Assembly: GCA_002412935.1 (NCBI GenBank)
Contig: DHWA01000003.1
Span: 1-43,015, forward strand
Length of the DNA: 43,015 nucleotides
From: Patescibacteria group bacterium UBA5194
Lineage (GTDB): Bacteria > Patescibacteriota > Gracilibacteria > BD1-5 > UBA6164
Direction of reading: 5' to 3'
Made by a program: the position numbers and the translations under genes. This document shows positions 1-11,000 of the stretch, piece by piece. Below the pieces are notes generated by a model. The model was given only the letters and a program-made list of their open reading frames with translations, did no database searches and was not told the origin of the DNA. Positions within the stretch are counted from its first letter, which is position 1. Each line of letters opens with the position of its first letter.

Positions 1-104
1 CACTTGATGTTACAATCTGCATTAATAATATTTTTATAATAGTAATTATTATAATATTTTTGTCAATATTAATAATGATATTTTTATGTATTTATTATAT
101 AATT

Positions 105-138
105 AATAAAAAATAACCCTATTTTTAATAGAGTTATT
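105..138 (-). terminator. Rho-independent terminator downstream of the SLH/CYTH-remnant unit
   Basis: A 12-bp near-perfect stem (arms 112-123 and 127-138, one C/A mismatch) with a 3-nt loop is followed on the minus strand by six or more U. It lies just past the end of the leftmost minus-strand genes, as an intrinsic terminator would. The remaining DNA at 1-104 is A/T-rich and I see no gene in it. Confidence 0.55.
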
Positions 139-162
139 AAGTAATATTTTTATATTTTATAA

Positions 163-349
163 CTAATTCTTTCTTGGAATATTTTCAAAAGTGATTTCTT
201 TTAGGCTATTTATCTACCATCACTTCAAAATCTTTAACAATTGTTTCAAGTTCTTTAATAGAATTAATATCATTTATTAAAAGATTTTTTTCCTTATATG
301 TACATGTAATTTTATCTCATTCATCTCTAACTCTCTTTACCTTTTCCAT
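163..349 (-). pseudogene. Decayed C-terminal fragment of a CYTH-domain protein
   Basis: An ORF of 47 codons (349 to 206) reads MEKVKRVRDEGDKITCTYKE and continues through KELETIVKDFEVMVDK. This resembles the middle of CYTH domains (class IV adenylate cyclase/thiamine triphosphatase superfamily), where a charged R-x-R strand, a GDK turn and a TYKE strand precede ETEV and DF. After a stop, a neighbouring frame continues with INSLKEITFENIPRKN, which looks like the next helix and strand, so a frameshift is likely. The N-terminal ExExK strand is missing. The 5' end overlaps the SLH gene by 13 bp. Two full CYTH genes lie at 18150-19916. It could instead be an unrelated small protein; the CYTH assignment is by motif resemblance only. 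Confidence 0.4.
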
Positions 350-1461
350 TCGTAATCTACAGCATATTGATACACTATAGAGTTATCTTTTTGTGTATCC
401 TCTCCTTGTACTACTACCCATAATCCAGTTTGTTTTTCAAACACAGCTAAAGGATCACATGAAATTAAATTATTTATTTTATTACAATTTAACAAAGATC
501 TGTATAAATTGTGTCCATCTTCATAATCTACATAAACATAATTATTTGAAGTAAAACCAAATCAATCTGCAAACCATTTATCATTTACTGGTACTATAGA
601 AGAATAAGAAGTCATAATTTCCGTGATATTTTGATTTACATAATCCATAACATCTTGATAAGACATTTCAGGAACAATAAGTCATGTACATCTCCAATTA
701 ATTTCAGCAGTTTTTGTATTTTCAGAAACTACACAAGCTGGATTACACCCCTCTTTTATTAGATTAAGATTTGCATCAAACCACCAAGTTTTTGAATTTG
801 GATTATATGATGATCCTGTTCATAGTGTTTCTCAAGATCCAATACAATTTTGCTCAGCTATAACTCTAGCTTGAGATTCTGTTAATCATACTTTATAACC
901 AGGTGTTGCATTAACAGCATTCGCTCAGGCTAAAAAAATCCACCCACGAACTCAAGCTGTATTATAATCAGTAAATGAATTACTCAATATTCCATTTGCT
1001 AAAGCTGCATCAACATATCAAGCTCTCCAATCTTCTAAGGAATTATTTTTAGAAATATTCCTTGCTTGAAGAATCATTTTCAATGCTTCTACTTTTGATA
1101 CATTATCATCTGGTCTAAATAAAGAATTTGGTGCAATAAAACCTCTAGCTAAAGCAGTTTCTGCATATTTGCATCACCAGTCAGATTCAGGTAGATCAGC
1201 AAATTTACCAGTACAAGTGTCTCAGACTTCTATAAGAGATAAATTTATCATAACTTTAAGCATCTCTCTTCTTGTAATAGAGATTTCTAAATTATAAGCA
1301 TCAGGATTACTTGACTGGTCAACAATTACTCAAATAGAAGACAAGTCATTTGCTGCATCTATTTCTGTAGTTACATTTGCAGCATTTGCAAAAGAAAGAG
1401 TTGAAAGTAAAATTACCGTTAAACCTAGTATAGTAACAATTTTTTTAATAGTATTATTCAT
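337..1461 (-). CDS. Exported protein with S-layer-homology (SLH) repeats
   Basis: This is a 374-residue protein with a clear signal peptide (MNNTIKKIVTILGLTVILLS, cleavage expected after FANA near residue 27). Residues 60-190 carry SLH-type units: a TRREMLKVMI helix, FADLP and YAETALARGFI, then FRPDDNVSKVEALKMIL and YVDAALANGIL. SLH domains normally bind secondary cell-wall polymers and anchor proteins to the surface. The C-terminal 170 residues contain several cysteines and aromatic residues and I do not recognise them. About ten glycines are UGA, for example in EVGDTC and WGCKYAE. The gene is preceded by a palindrome at 1493-1519. I infer a surface-anchored protein; its ligand is unknown. 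Confidence 0.85.
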
Positions 1462-1492
1462 ATAATAAATAATTATAAAATAAAAAAATGGT

Positions 1493-1519
1493 ATCTATTT
1501 ACCACAGTGGTTTATAGAT
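1493..1519. promoter_or_regulatory. 27-bp inverted repeat upstream of the SLH gene
   Basis: ATCTAT-tt-ACCAC-a-GTGGT-tt-ATAGAT is a symmetric inverted repeat, including the two unpaired TT positions. It ends 32 bp before the ATG of the SLH gene. The interrupted symmetry and lack of a following U-run suggest a protein-binding operator or leader hairpin rather than a terminator. Confidence 0.45.
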
Positions 1520-1656
1520 TAATACTATACTGAAAAAAACAGAAATTACAATTATTAATTCTTGTGATGGCTTTGTAATCTAATTAAAACTTATAATATT
1601 TATTTTATAATTTTTTATTTTCAACATTACCCTTTATAGCTTTTTGAGTTTCTATT

Positions 1657-1690
1657 TATAAAAACCTCAAAAAATAATTCTTGAGGTTTT
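1657..1690 (-). terminator. Terminator of the cold-shock gene
   Basis: AAAACCTCAA and TTGAGGTTTT (1661-1670 and 1681-1690) form a perfect 10-bp stem with a 10-nt loop, followed on the minus strand by a U-rich tail. It lies 63 bp downstream of the cold-shock ORF at 1753-2118. Confidence 0.7.
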
Positions 1691-1752
1691 ATAAATTATC
1701 GATTAGTCTCGACGCTTCTATATGGCTAGTCTATTCAGCTACAAGTTTATAA

Positions 1753-2118
1753 CTATTGTGCTACTGAAACATTAACTGCCATTGGCCCTTTTGGTGAATT
1801 TTGAACATTAAAAGTAACATTAAATTTTTTACCTTTTTCTTTTCATTCAAAAATAGTTTTAAATTCAGCGATTCCACCTGTACATGTATCAGAATGAAAG
1901 AAAATATCTTTACCCCCCTCAGTAGGAGTGATAAATCCAAAACCATTTTTTTCATTTAAACTCATTACTTTTATTGTACCATTCATTATTGGTCACATAA
2001 CTTCAAGTGACTCCATAGCTACAGAGGAAGTATTTTTTACTTGAGTAGCACAAATTTCATTATCCTTATGAGCAACTATCTCCTCAACATTTGTTAATCA
2101 ATTATCTGGTGTATTCAT
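1753..2118 (-). CDS. Cold-shock-domain protein with an N-terminal extension
   Basis: The cold-shock domain starts at residue 45 (MNGTIKVMSLNEKNGFGFIT). It has the RNP-1-like NGFGFIT and RNP-2-like DIFFHSD segments and ends with the usual SPKGPMAVNVSV strand. Such proteins bind single-stranded RNA/DNA and act as RNA chaperones. The frame is open to an ATG at 2118, giving 121 residues and a 44-residue acidic extension (MNTPDNGLTNVEEIVAHKDN...). A second ATG at 1986 would give a standard 77-residue CspA. I chose the longer form because the leader before 2118 has the same A/T-rich pattern as other genes and the extension has protein-like codons. A short cold-shock gene without an extension lies at 42792-42989. 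Confidence 0.85.
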
Positions 2119-2203
2119 ATATTTTATTATTATAAAAAATAAAGTAACACAATTATTATAGCTTAAAAATAAGTATTTTACAAAAATCTGACTGAATAAA
2201 TAC

Positions 2204-2244
2204 TAAAAAAATCTCTTTACCACATACTTGACTTTATAAAGAGA
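2204..2244 (-). terminator. Terminator of the inositol-monophosphatase-like gene
   Basis: TCTCTTTA (2212-2219) pairs with TAAAGAGA (2237-2244) across a 17-nt loop, with a run of seven U on the minus strand. It lies about 70 bp past the stop codon at 2313. Confidence 0.6.
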
Positions 2245-2312
2245 CTTTTAATATTTACAAATTTAAAATGGTGGAATTTGTTAGTAAATATTTTAACATT
2301 TTAATAAAATAA

Positions 2313-3098
2313 TTATCTTAATATTATATTATCAGAAACAATTTTAACTAATTGATTATGTGTTTTTCAATTTGTTGCAATATATCAATTAATATCTCTA
2401 TCATATCTTTGTTCATTTCAATATATATCTGTCATTTTTCATCAAGCTTCTTCAACTATAATTTTTAATGAAGCTCCATCATGATATGTTATATGAGGAA
2501 ATATTACTCAATCAAACTCTCAAATAGCTACCATCATTCAAGCATACAATATACTACAAAGCCTAAATAACTTAACATTTATATTTTCTGTAAGTTCATT
2601 ATCTATTTTATGTAAATTATATTTAGCATTTTTAAAATTTTCTATAGCTATAATAGATTTTTCATTAATATTCTCTCTATTATTTACAGATACTTTTTCT
2701 CAATTTAAAAATGTTCCCTTTCATTTTTCTGCTAATAATATTCTATCCATAAATGGTTCATATATAACTCAAGCAATTGGTTGTCATTTATATACTAATG
2801 CTAATGAAAATGTACAAATAGGTAATCCAGAAGAAAATGGAATAGTTCAATCGACAGGATCACAGACCCAAACATAATCACTTTCATTTTTTATATTACT
2901 CTCCTCTTCTCATTTTACACTATGAGTTGGATATAATTCATTAATTTTTAAGATAATTAATGAATTTATTTCTTTATCTGTTTTAGTAACTGGAGTATCA
3001 TCTCATTTATATTCTTTACCCATTCATAATTTAAAGTTATTTTTAATAACTTCTCAAGATTGTTTAGCAATTAATTCTAAAAAATCAATATAATTCAT
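2313..3098 (-). CDS. Inositol-monophosphatase family phosphatase
   Basis: This 261-residue protein has the metal-binding motifs of the IMPase/FIG superfamily. GEEES is at residues 63-67 and the motif-A segment WVCDPVDGTIPF at about 77-88, with metal ligands D80 and D83. Near the C-terminus, YHDGASLKIIVEEAGG replaces the usual W-D-x-A-A with EEAGG. Family members remove phosphate from myo-inositol-1-phosphate, histidinol phosphate, PAP or fructose-1,6-bisphosphate in a Mg-dependent reaction; the substrate cannot be told from sequence. Length is normal for SuhB-type enzymes (about 265). UGA encodes the Gly of DPVDGT. It stands alone, about 95 bp from tRNA-Lys. Confidence 0.88.
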
Positions 3099-3192
3099 AT
3101 AATTAAAAATTAATTTTAAAATAATAAAATTAGTATATAAAAAAAGTAAAATAATCAAAATAATTATTTTACTTTTGGCTTTAAATTAGGAT

Positions 3193-3268
3193 TGGTGGAC
3201 TGAGCGGGGCTCGAACCCGCGACCTTGTCCTTAAGAGGGACCTGCTCTACCAACTGAGCTATCAATCC
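3193..3268 (-). tRNA. tRNA-Lys (anticodon CUU)
   Basis: The minus strand gives a full cloverleaf of 76 nt including an encoded CCA. The acceptor is GGATTGA/TCAGTCC, the D stem GCTC/GAGC with GG in the loop, the anticodon loop CTCTTAA (anticodon CTT), the T arm GCGGG-TTCGAGC-CCCGC and the discriminator A. The anticodon stem has one G-A mismatch at 27-43. It decodes AAG. Confidence 0.93.
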
Positions 3269-3285
3269 AAAAATTATAAGGATTT

Positions 3286-3330
3286 AGATTCCGGATCATA
3301 CTCTCAAGAGTACAGGCGTCCGGAATGACA
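3286..3330. repeat. Palindromic repeat, GATTCCGG/CCGGAATGACA family, with an insertion
   Basis: AGATTCCGGATC and GTCCGGAATGACA flank a 20-bp centre that contains a second small hairpin (CTCTCAAGAG). The uninterrupted form AGATTCCGGATCAAG-TCCGGAATGACA occurs at 5203-5229 and, inverted, at 30866-30892. Confidence 0.7.
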
Positions 3331-3386
3331 TAGTCTTATAAAGTTATTGTAGTTTATTCAAAGAGTAAAAAAATGCAAAAAAATAT

Positions 3387-5126
3387 TTAAAATCCACTTT
3401 GTAACTCAATCATATTATAATATTTTCACTTTAGTTTTAGAAGTTCCTTGTGATTTCCCTGTTCAACTATTTGTCAGTTTTCAATATAAAAAATCACATC
3501 TGAGTTTTTTACAGTTTGAAGTCTGTGAGCCACTACAACTACAGTTTTGTTTTTAAATAAATTCCTGAAAGCTATACTTACCTCTTCTTCATTGAAACTA
3601 TCAAGAGCTGATGTAGGTTCATCTAGAATAATTATATTTGGATTTTTAAGCATTATCTTGGCTATTGCAAGTCTTTGTTTTTGTCATCAAGATAATTTAA
3701 TTCACTTTTCTCAAATCTGTGTTTCCAGTTTTTTTGGTAATTCATTGATAAATTCACATTTTGCTTGCTTAATTACTTCATTTATCTCATCATCACTTGG
3801 TACATAATCAAGTGCATAAAGTAGATTCTCTCAGATACTTCAATCAAAAACTGATGGATCCTGACTAAGATATCAAATATGTTTATAAAAAGTTTTTAAT
3901 TTTATTTGAGACAATTTCTGATTATCTACAATTATATGTCATCATTTTGGAGAAATATATCAAGCTAATAATTTAACCAAAGTACTTTTCCCTCAACCAC
4001 TAGCACCTACAAAAGCATATTTTTTTCATCATTCTAAAAATAAATCAAAATCCTTAAAAACACTTGATTTTTCATTGTATCAAAAACTCACTTTTTTAAA
4101 TTCTATATCTCATTTTTTGAACTCGAAATCTTGTGCATTAGTACTATCTTTGTATTGAGGAATAGTTTCAAAAACTTCTACAAGCTTATCTATATCTATG
4201 AAATATTTAAATATAACCTTAAAATAACCTCTTATTTGCCGTGCATATTTCGACATAATTTGCATAACCCAAGCAAGAAGAGTAAATGTTGCTATATCAT
4301 ATTTTCAACTAATTACTCAAACTCAAAATAATAAAAATAAAACAATATAAAATGAATTTATAAAAAGATCTGATCAAGTTTCCCATATTCTTTTTTTAAA
4401 ATTTCACATCCACCGTAGTTTATTTAGTTCATCAGATATTTTTCATAATTCATCTGTTTCGTGAATAACCTTTTGATTTTGTAATATTTCAAATTTTGAC
4501 ATTAAAACTTTTATTTTTTTTCAATCTCAAATTACAAGTAATTCTTTAGCTTTTCTCCTTATCTTAAAAAGTTGCATTAATCACTTTCAATATAGATATA
4601 ATATAACATAAAATAATCATAAAACACCTAAAAAATAATAAAAATTTGGAACTTTAATCAATATAAGAATTAACATATATATTATACTAATAGCATCAAC
4701 AAAAATATTAATCAATAAAAATATTGATTCTATAAATGATTTTATTCAAGTAAAAATAATATTATTCATTTTTCCTGTCCCATATTCTTCAACTCTTGTA
4801 TTATCAAGATTTACATATTCCTGCAAATATTTTGTATTTAAACCTTTTTCAATATCAATATATAAACTTGAACTAAATGAATCAATAAATAATGAAATAA
4901 CTAAATTAATTAATGTAATAAATATAAATATAATAGTCAAAAAATATATTCAATTTATATCTCATTTTGAAATATCAAAAATAATCAAAGAAATTATAGA
5001 AACCAATATTACACTCTGAATACTATCAAAAAACTTAAAAAAAGTAAAAACATAAAAGTTTCTCTTTGAATAACTAATTGATAACTTTACCAACTCTATA
5101 TATTTTGAATATTTTTTGAAAATCAT
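3387..5126 (-). CDS. ABC exporter, fused membrane and ATPase domains
   Basis: This 579-residue half-transporter of the MsbA/LmrA type has six predicted transmembrane segments in the first 310 residues. The C-terminal nucleotide-binding domain has Walker A GASGGGKST near 370-378, signature KLSGGQKQR near 475, Walker B IIILDEPTSALD near 500 and H-loop VVVVAHRLQT. Such proteins dimerise and export lipids, peptides or drugs using ATP; the substrate is not inferable. Glycines in Walker A and in the LSGG signature are UGA codons, strong evidence for the recoded reading. No Shine-Dalgarno is visible before the ATG. Palindromic repeats lie on both sides and the gene appears to be monocistronic. Confidence 0.92.
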
Positions 5127-5202
5127 ATTTAATTGTTTTATAGTATGAACTAAGTAATATTATTTGTCTAATAAGTGAAACAAGTTGGTTTTATCTTGCT
5201 AG

Positions 5203-5250
5203 AGATTCCGGATCAAGTCCGGAATGACAAAAAAGAAGTCCGGAATGACA
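5203..5250. repeat. Palindromic repeat (GATTCCGG family) plus an adjacent half copy
   Basis: AGATTCCGGATCAAG-TCCGGAATGACA (5203-5229) is a near-perfect palindrome. It is followed at 5238-5250 by a repeated right half, GTCCGGAATGACA. It lies in the 134-bp gap between the ABC exporter and dnaX. Confidence 0.75.
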
Positions 5251-5260
5251 AAAGTGAAAA

Positions 5261-6805
5261 CTACTCCACTTTTAATTTAATATCATTAAATCCTAGTTTT
5301 TCCATAGCTTCAAGAATAAGTTCCTTAGCTCAAACCTCTTGAAATGAATTCATTGCAATTTTTGAAGGAACTTTTATATCTAGATTTTGTCAATTAAACT
5401 TGATTTCTGCTCCTCTAAGTCACATAGTTAAGCTTCATTTTCATCATAATTCTTTTACTTTTGATACAAAATCATCTCTTTTGAAATCTGTATTATTTTT
5501 TTGTCATTCTGGACTTGATTCAGAATCTATTAAACTATTTTCAGTTTTTTCATCTGATCAAAATACATCTAAAACAGACTCAAGTTCTATATCACAAACT
5601 TCGTAAGTTTCTAATTCTTTTTTGGGTTCTTTTTTATTTGATTGTTTACTAGATTGTCATTCTGAGAGTAACGAAGAATCCCTTGAACTTTCGTTTTTAT
5701 TATTTACATCGCTTAAGGGATCCTTCGCATTCGCTCAGGATGACATAGAAGTTAATTCATTATTTACTTTTGCATTTTCAATCCTACACTTCATACTTTC
5801 ACTTCTTGTGACTATTTTCAAAATACCAGAAAGTAGAGTTATCTTTTCATCCATTGAATTTTTAGTTTTTGAATATGTTTCATCAAGTATTTCAAGTATT
5901 TGGTTTAATTCACATATACTTTCTCCAGATTTTATTTTAGCTAGAATCTCATCCCTGATATGATAAATCAAATCTTTGAAAAATAATTTTATATTTTTTC
6001 CATCTTCTATAATCTTATCAAAATCATAAACTACACTTTTATCATGATTCATAAGTTTCTTTCAAAAATCTTGCACAAAAGAACTTTCAGTAATCCCTAG
6101 ATTTTTTATGATATTTTCAAAAACTATTTCGTTGTTTATAACAAATTGTTCAAACAATGTAATTGCATTTCTAAGTCATCCATGAGAATTTTTCACTATA
6201 AAATCAATTGATTTAGAATCAGTTTTTACTTTTTCTTCCGTAGCTATAAATTCCAATCTCCCTTTTAAATCTATATCACTTATATTTTTGAAATCATATC
6301 TTTGACATCTACTAAGTATAGTTTCAGGAATCTTATGAATCTCAGTTGTAGCAAGGATAAATTTCACATAACTAGGTGGTTCCTCAAGTATTTTCAAAAG
6401 TGCATTAAATGCTCCAGTACTAAGCATATGTACTTCATCTATTATATATACCTTGTATTTAGCAATATTTGGCAGAAATTGAGCTCTTTCTATCAAATCC
6501 CTTATATTATCAACTCAAGTATGACTCGCTGCATCTATCTCAATAATATCCATAAGTTTATTATCTACAATACTTAGACATATATCACAAGTATGACAAG
6601 GATTTCAATCTTTTTGATTCAGACAATTTATAGTTTTTGCCATTATTCTAGCCACTGAAGTCTTACCAGTTCATCTAGGTCCACAAAAAAGATAAGCTCC
6701 AACAAGCTTGTTTTCCTTAACAGCTTCCTGCAAAGTCTCCTTCACAAATGTCTGTCAAACCATTGACTCAAAATCTTTCGGACGGTATTTTACTGCTAAA
6801 CTCAT
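5261..6805 (-). CDS. dnaX: DNA polymerase III subunit gamma/tau
   Basis: This 514-residue clamp-loader ATPase loads the sliding clamp during replication. The AAA+ module has P-loop CGPRGTGKTS (residues 41-50), a zinc module with C61, C70, C73 and C76, Walker B VYIIDEVHML (about 115-124), sensor-1 region ILATTEIHKIP and the SRC finger ILSRCQRY. A helical lid follows to about residue 340. The linker, residues about 350-440, is low in complexity and holds two palindromic repeats translated in frame (5655-5745 and 5502-5527). A conserved-looking C-terminal segment follows (KIAMNSFQEVGAKELILEAM). UGA supplies Gly in the P-loop and within both inserted repeats, so in the standard code the ORF would be broken many times. 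Confidence 0.95.
5502..5527. repeat. Short palindromic repeat inside dnaX
   Basis: TGTCATTCTGGACTTG-ATTCAGAATC is a diverged copy of the GATTCCGG family (TGTCATTCCGGACTTGATCC... at 30866). It is translated in the minus-strand dnaX frame as about nine residues (DSESSPEGQ) near residues 426-434 of the linker, with UGA read as Gly. Confidence 0.65.
5655..5745. repeat. 91-bp palindromic element inserted in frame in dnaX
   Basis: The element begins TGTCATTCTGAGAGTAACG and ends GCTCAGGATGACA. Its outer arms are complementary, and so are the inner arms GAATCCCTTGA and CTTAAGGGATC. By eye, about 81 of 91 positions match the copy at 26566-26656. In dnaX it is read on the minus strand as MSSGANAKDPLSD, then VNNKNESSRDSSLLSEGQ, roughly residues 353-383. 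The first Gly and the Gly of SEGQ are UGA. Confidence 0.85.
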
Positions 6806-6846
6806 AATAATTTTTGTTAAAACTAGTTTTTGTTATTGTTCTATAT

Positions 6847-6935
6847 TGTCATTGCGAGTGCAACGAAGCAATCCATTGCTCTTTTCCTCCTCTGCTAGGG
6901 GGAGGTTAGGTGGGGGGTATTATCCTGAACTCGTT
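6847..6935. repeat. Two adjacent dispersed repeats between dnaX and the RhuM-like gene
   Basis: TGTCATTGCGAGTGCAACG at 6847, followed by AAGCAATCC, matches the inverse of the copy at 16648-16675. It is followed by a G/C-rich inverted repeat at 6886-6935 (CCTCCTCTGCTAGG, then GGGAGGTTAGGTGGGG). In this A/T-rich genome these G-runs stand out. No gene is apparent at 6806-7039. Confidence 0.6.
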
Positions 6936-7039
6936 TGCTGAATCTATAATACTTACTTCTATAGCATACCAATTTAATTTAAAATTTCAAGGATTTTTAA
7001 TAAAAACTATTCATTTTTATTACTATTTAAGCATAAAAA

Positions 7040-8032
7040 TTATTTTAAGTTTTTTAAATCTTGTTCTAGTTCTTTCAAACTTTCTATTTTTTCTATTTTT
7101 CTTTGATCATCTTTAAATGTTTCAAATTCTTTTTCTGCTTTTGATAAAGATAAAGCATGAGATATTTTTCAATAATGATCTAGAAGTTCTTTTTTATTCA
7201 TTTGAAGTATCATATCAAGTTGTTTAATCCAATCGTTCATAGTCATAGAAATTTGACTTTGTGCCATACTTTCAGCAAAAGCAAGATATTGTTCCACTAT
7301 AAGTCATAGAGTTTTCATCTCATTTTCATCAAGATAATTTTTTGCGACACTTATGTCTTGCTTTGTGATTTCTTTTTCAGTTTTTTTATCAAATGATTGC
7401 ATTCAAACAAATGGTTTTGAACTATCTATTCTATAATAAACAAGTTCTGCAGCAGTTTTTTGACTTATTGCCCAAAGAAGTTTATTTTGAATTGTTTTAA
7501 AAAAATTGATTGTTTGTTCATTTTTAATATCATAATCTATAGAAGTAGTATAGATATCTTTTATTTTTTGATAAAAAACCCTTTCTGATAAACGGATTTC
7601 TCTTAGTTTTTCTTGTAATTTATCAAAATATTCTGTTGGTTTTCAAGTTTTTAATTTTGATTCATTCAAACTAAATCATTGTAATAAATATTCTTTAAGT
7701 CTTAGAGTTGCCCATATTCTAAATTGAGTTCCACGAATAGAGTTTACACGATATCAAACCGAGATAATTACATCTAGGTTGTAGTGTTTCACTCTATAAT
7801 TTTTTCAATCACTGGCAGTTACCGAGAAATCCTCGGTAACTGATTCTTCGCTTAGTTCTCAACTTTCATAAATATTTTTTATATGCAAAGCAATATTATC
7901 AGTAGTGCAATCAAATAACTCTGACATATTTTTTTGAGACATCCAAATATTTTCATCTTTTACAAGAGTATCTACTTTTATTTTTCAGTCATCTGTTTTG
8001 TAGATGAGAATTTGAGAAGGTTGGTTATGCAT
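7040..8032 (-). CDS. RhuM-family protein
   Basis: This 330-residue protein matches the virulence-associated RhuM family (Salmonella SPI-3 type). It has an N-terminal ILIYKTDDGKIKVDTLVKDE strand pair and WMSQKNMSELFDCTTDNIALHI, a DNA-binding-like helical segment. These are followed by SDGKNYRVKHYNLDVIISVGYRVNSIRGTQFRIWAT, written here as one stretch of shorter motifs (SDGKNYRVKHYNLDVII, VGYRVNSIRGTQFRIWAT). Charged helices fill the C-terminus. The biochemical function of RhuM is not established; family members are common in mobile and accessory regions. The promoter upstream (8041-8086) is shared with two other units in this block. The SDGKNY segment is also found in the Bro-N protein at 15595-16419, as is usual for the two families. 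Confidence 0.85.
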
Positions 8033-8040
8033 AATTTAAA

Positions 8041-8086
8041 TTTATTATAATACTCGTATTATATACAATTTAATACAAAATCAAAG
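8041..8086 (-). promoter_or_regulatory. Promoter with palindrome upstream of the RhuM-like gene
   Basis: On the minus strand, TTGATT is followed after 15 nt by TATAAT. The perfect palindrome ATAATAC-GA-GTATTAT (8047-8062) overlaps the -10. The same arrangement recurs at 15512-15551 and 16438-16478. Confidence 0.6.
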
Positions 8087-8088
8087 TT

Positions 8089-11000
8089 TTATTTTAAATT
8101 TTCAAGGATTTTTTTGATTTCTTCACATAAATATTCTATTTCTTTTTTAGTTATATCTAGTTTTGCTTGATTTAAGTATTTTTCTTTTGATTTTTCAAGA
8201 GATTTTATAAGTTTTTGTATTTTTTTATTATCCAGATTTTGTGATTCTAGTTTTGATTTTAATTTTTGTAATTTATTTTTATGTTTAAGATTAAATATAG
8301 TTTTATAATCCAATCTAAATAAATCTGTTATAGATTGCGAAATTAATTCATCATTCACTTTTACATCTCATAATTCTCCATTTTCATAATCAAATTCTAT
8401 ATTATTTTCATAAGCATCTTTTATATTTTTTAATTTTCAAGTGTATTCATCATATATAAATTTTAAAGTATTATTATCACTAATTATTTCTTTTATATTT
8501 CAATTTATATGATAATTAATACTTACCTTTTGAATATTTTCTCATTTTATTATCTCAATTTTTTCAATTCTATTTTGAATAAAACTATAAAAATACTTTT
8601 TTTCTAGACCTAAATCTGCTAAATTTTCTTTAAAAATTATATTATTTGAATTAACTTCAAGTGTTTCTAATCAATTACTTTTATCACTTTTATACTTAAA
8701 ATCCTTATCTATAGTAAATTTTGTATTTTCTCAATTAACATTTATTATAATGATATTTTGTTTATTTTTATCAGCATCAATTTTAAACTGATAATTTGTA
8801 TTTATAACTCAAATACCCATATTATACAAATTCAAATCTATATTTTTATAAAACATAGCATTCAATACATTTTCTCAAGTTATTTCTGATACTCATTTTT
8901 TACCTTCTTTTTCTATTTTTACCGTTTCAGTTTTCAATATTTTATTATCTTTATTCAATAATTCTAAAGTTAATTCATAATTTCAAGCATCTTTTAAAGG
9001 AATTTCTAAAATTCAGTCAATTTTTTCTTCTCAATTCTGCACTGTTCAAGTATTATTGAATGTCTGTCATTCCCTTGAAGAAGGGAATCTTCCTTGTATT
9101 GTATCCGAATTATCTAATCTATACCCTATTTTCTCCACATTTTCTCTTCCCTGTCATTTTACATTGTATCTAATATCGATTTTATCTTTAATAGTTTTAA
9201 ACTCTTTTGTAACTTCAAGTGTCAAAGGTAAATTTGAATTTAAATCCACATATTTACTTCAACTAGAACTAGAAACTACTTCATAATTTTCATTAAATCC
9301 TAGTTTTGCTTCTCATGCTATAATCACTCAAGAATTTGTAATATTTCATTTATCATCATAACTAGATAATACTATATGATATTCTCAATCTCATGTAGAA
9401 TTTGTCTCTATTTTATGATTTATCAGTTCTCATTTATTACCAGGAATCAAGAAAAATTCTCTTTCACCACTTTCCCCAGCTCTACCACTTGTCCAAGCTC
9501 ATGGGATTTCATTTATAATCATTCATGTATCTCTATCTATTCATATTCTTCTTCATTGTTCGTCTGTTATTAAGATATCTATTGGAGAAAGGATTTCGTA
9601 CATAGAGTATGATTTAGTTTTTTCTATTGCTCATCAAGGTAAATCTAATGAAAATGATCAATTAAAATCATTATTCTTTTTTATATAATAAGAATCAAAA
9701 TAAATTGAAAGGTTTGTTGTATTTTGAATTCATGCAATTTTTCAATCTTTATATAGATATTTTAAAAGATAATTTGTATATCAAAAATTATCTACTAGAT
9801 ATTTTTTTTCATAATTTGTATTATATGTTCAAGCCAAAAAATCAACTATTTTTACACTTGTAATAAATGGCATTTTTGTATGTGAACAAGCTTCATTTGT
9901 AGTATTTGTTCAAAATCATGTATAAGTACTTTGATTACAATCAATTAATTTTGACTCAAATTTTGAATTATCAATTTCTTTTCAATCTGAACTATCATTT
10001 GGGACTAATCTAAGATTATAAGAAGGAACAGTTCCGTCTCATCAAAGTCAAGATTGATTTCTTGTCTTATTTTTTATTAAATAATAATCTTCTCATACAA
10101 AATCTTGATATTTATCATAGATATCTTGTCAATTATGTTTATATGTTTCATCTACAACTACATTTTTATACCCACCTCATATTGAAACTCATTCTTGTAC
10201 TATATTACCCAATTCAAAATTAACTATATTATTTTCATCTTTATTTCAAGTAACATTTGAATAATATGAGATATATTTATTATCTATCTTATCAAACATT
10301 TTTTCTATATTTTCTTTTTTATTTAATTCTTCTAAAAAACTATTTTTTGGATAGTTTTCTGCTGGTACAACATATTTTTGATTAGTATTTGAAGTTAAAA
10401 CTGACTCATTAGGATAATTTTTTAAAAGGTATCATAAATCTTTACTATTATAATCATTATTATTTTTTATATCTGGGAGTAGTTGTCATATAGTTACAAT
10501 TCAATTTGGAATTTCTTTTTCATATCAATGAATTTGTTTATAAAATGTATCGTCAGTAAGTGTATGTCATAAAGCAAATTTCAAAGCATGTCATTGCCAA
10601 AAACCATCGGTCATTTCCATATTTCACTTTTCCCAAATAGGAAGAGCTATTGGAGATCATCTTTGAGGAGTTGATATAGTCACAAATTTGTTTACTTTTA
10701 TATCTTTTGAAATAGTTTTTGATGAGTATGGGTTTTGACATTTTACAGTTGAAAGATTACTTATTTTTCAATTTACTGGATCTTTAATTGATACTCAATC
10801 AATAAATTTTATTCAATTTGTATTTTTTATTTCAATACACATATCTTCAATCATAGCTCTTGCAACCAATCATCACATAGAATGAGCTACTATATTTACC
10901 TTTCAAATATTACAATTATTTTGAGATTCATAATCTCTGAGTATAAGTCATATAAGTTGTGTAAGTAAAGTAGCTGTAATCTTATTATCTTTTTTCCAGT

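Noticed and set aside
1761..1955. Minus-strand ORF overlapping the cold-shock gene in another frame
   Set aside because: The cold-shock frame with RNP motifs is clearly the coding one.
3547..3807. Plus-strand ORF within the ABC exporter
   Set aside because: It is antisense to the conserved ATPase domain and has no recognisable features.
5622..5963. Plus-strand ORF across the dnaX repeat
   Set aside because: It is antisense to dnaX and its composition comes largely from the palindromic element.
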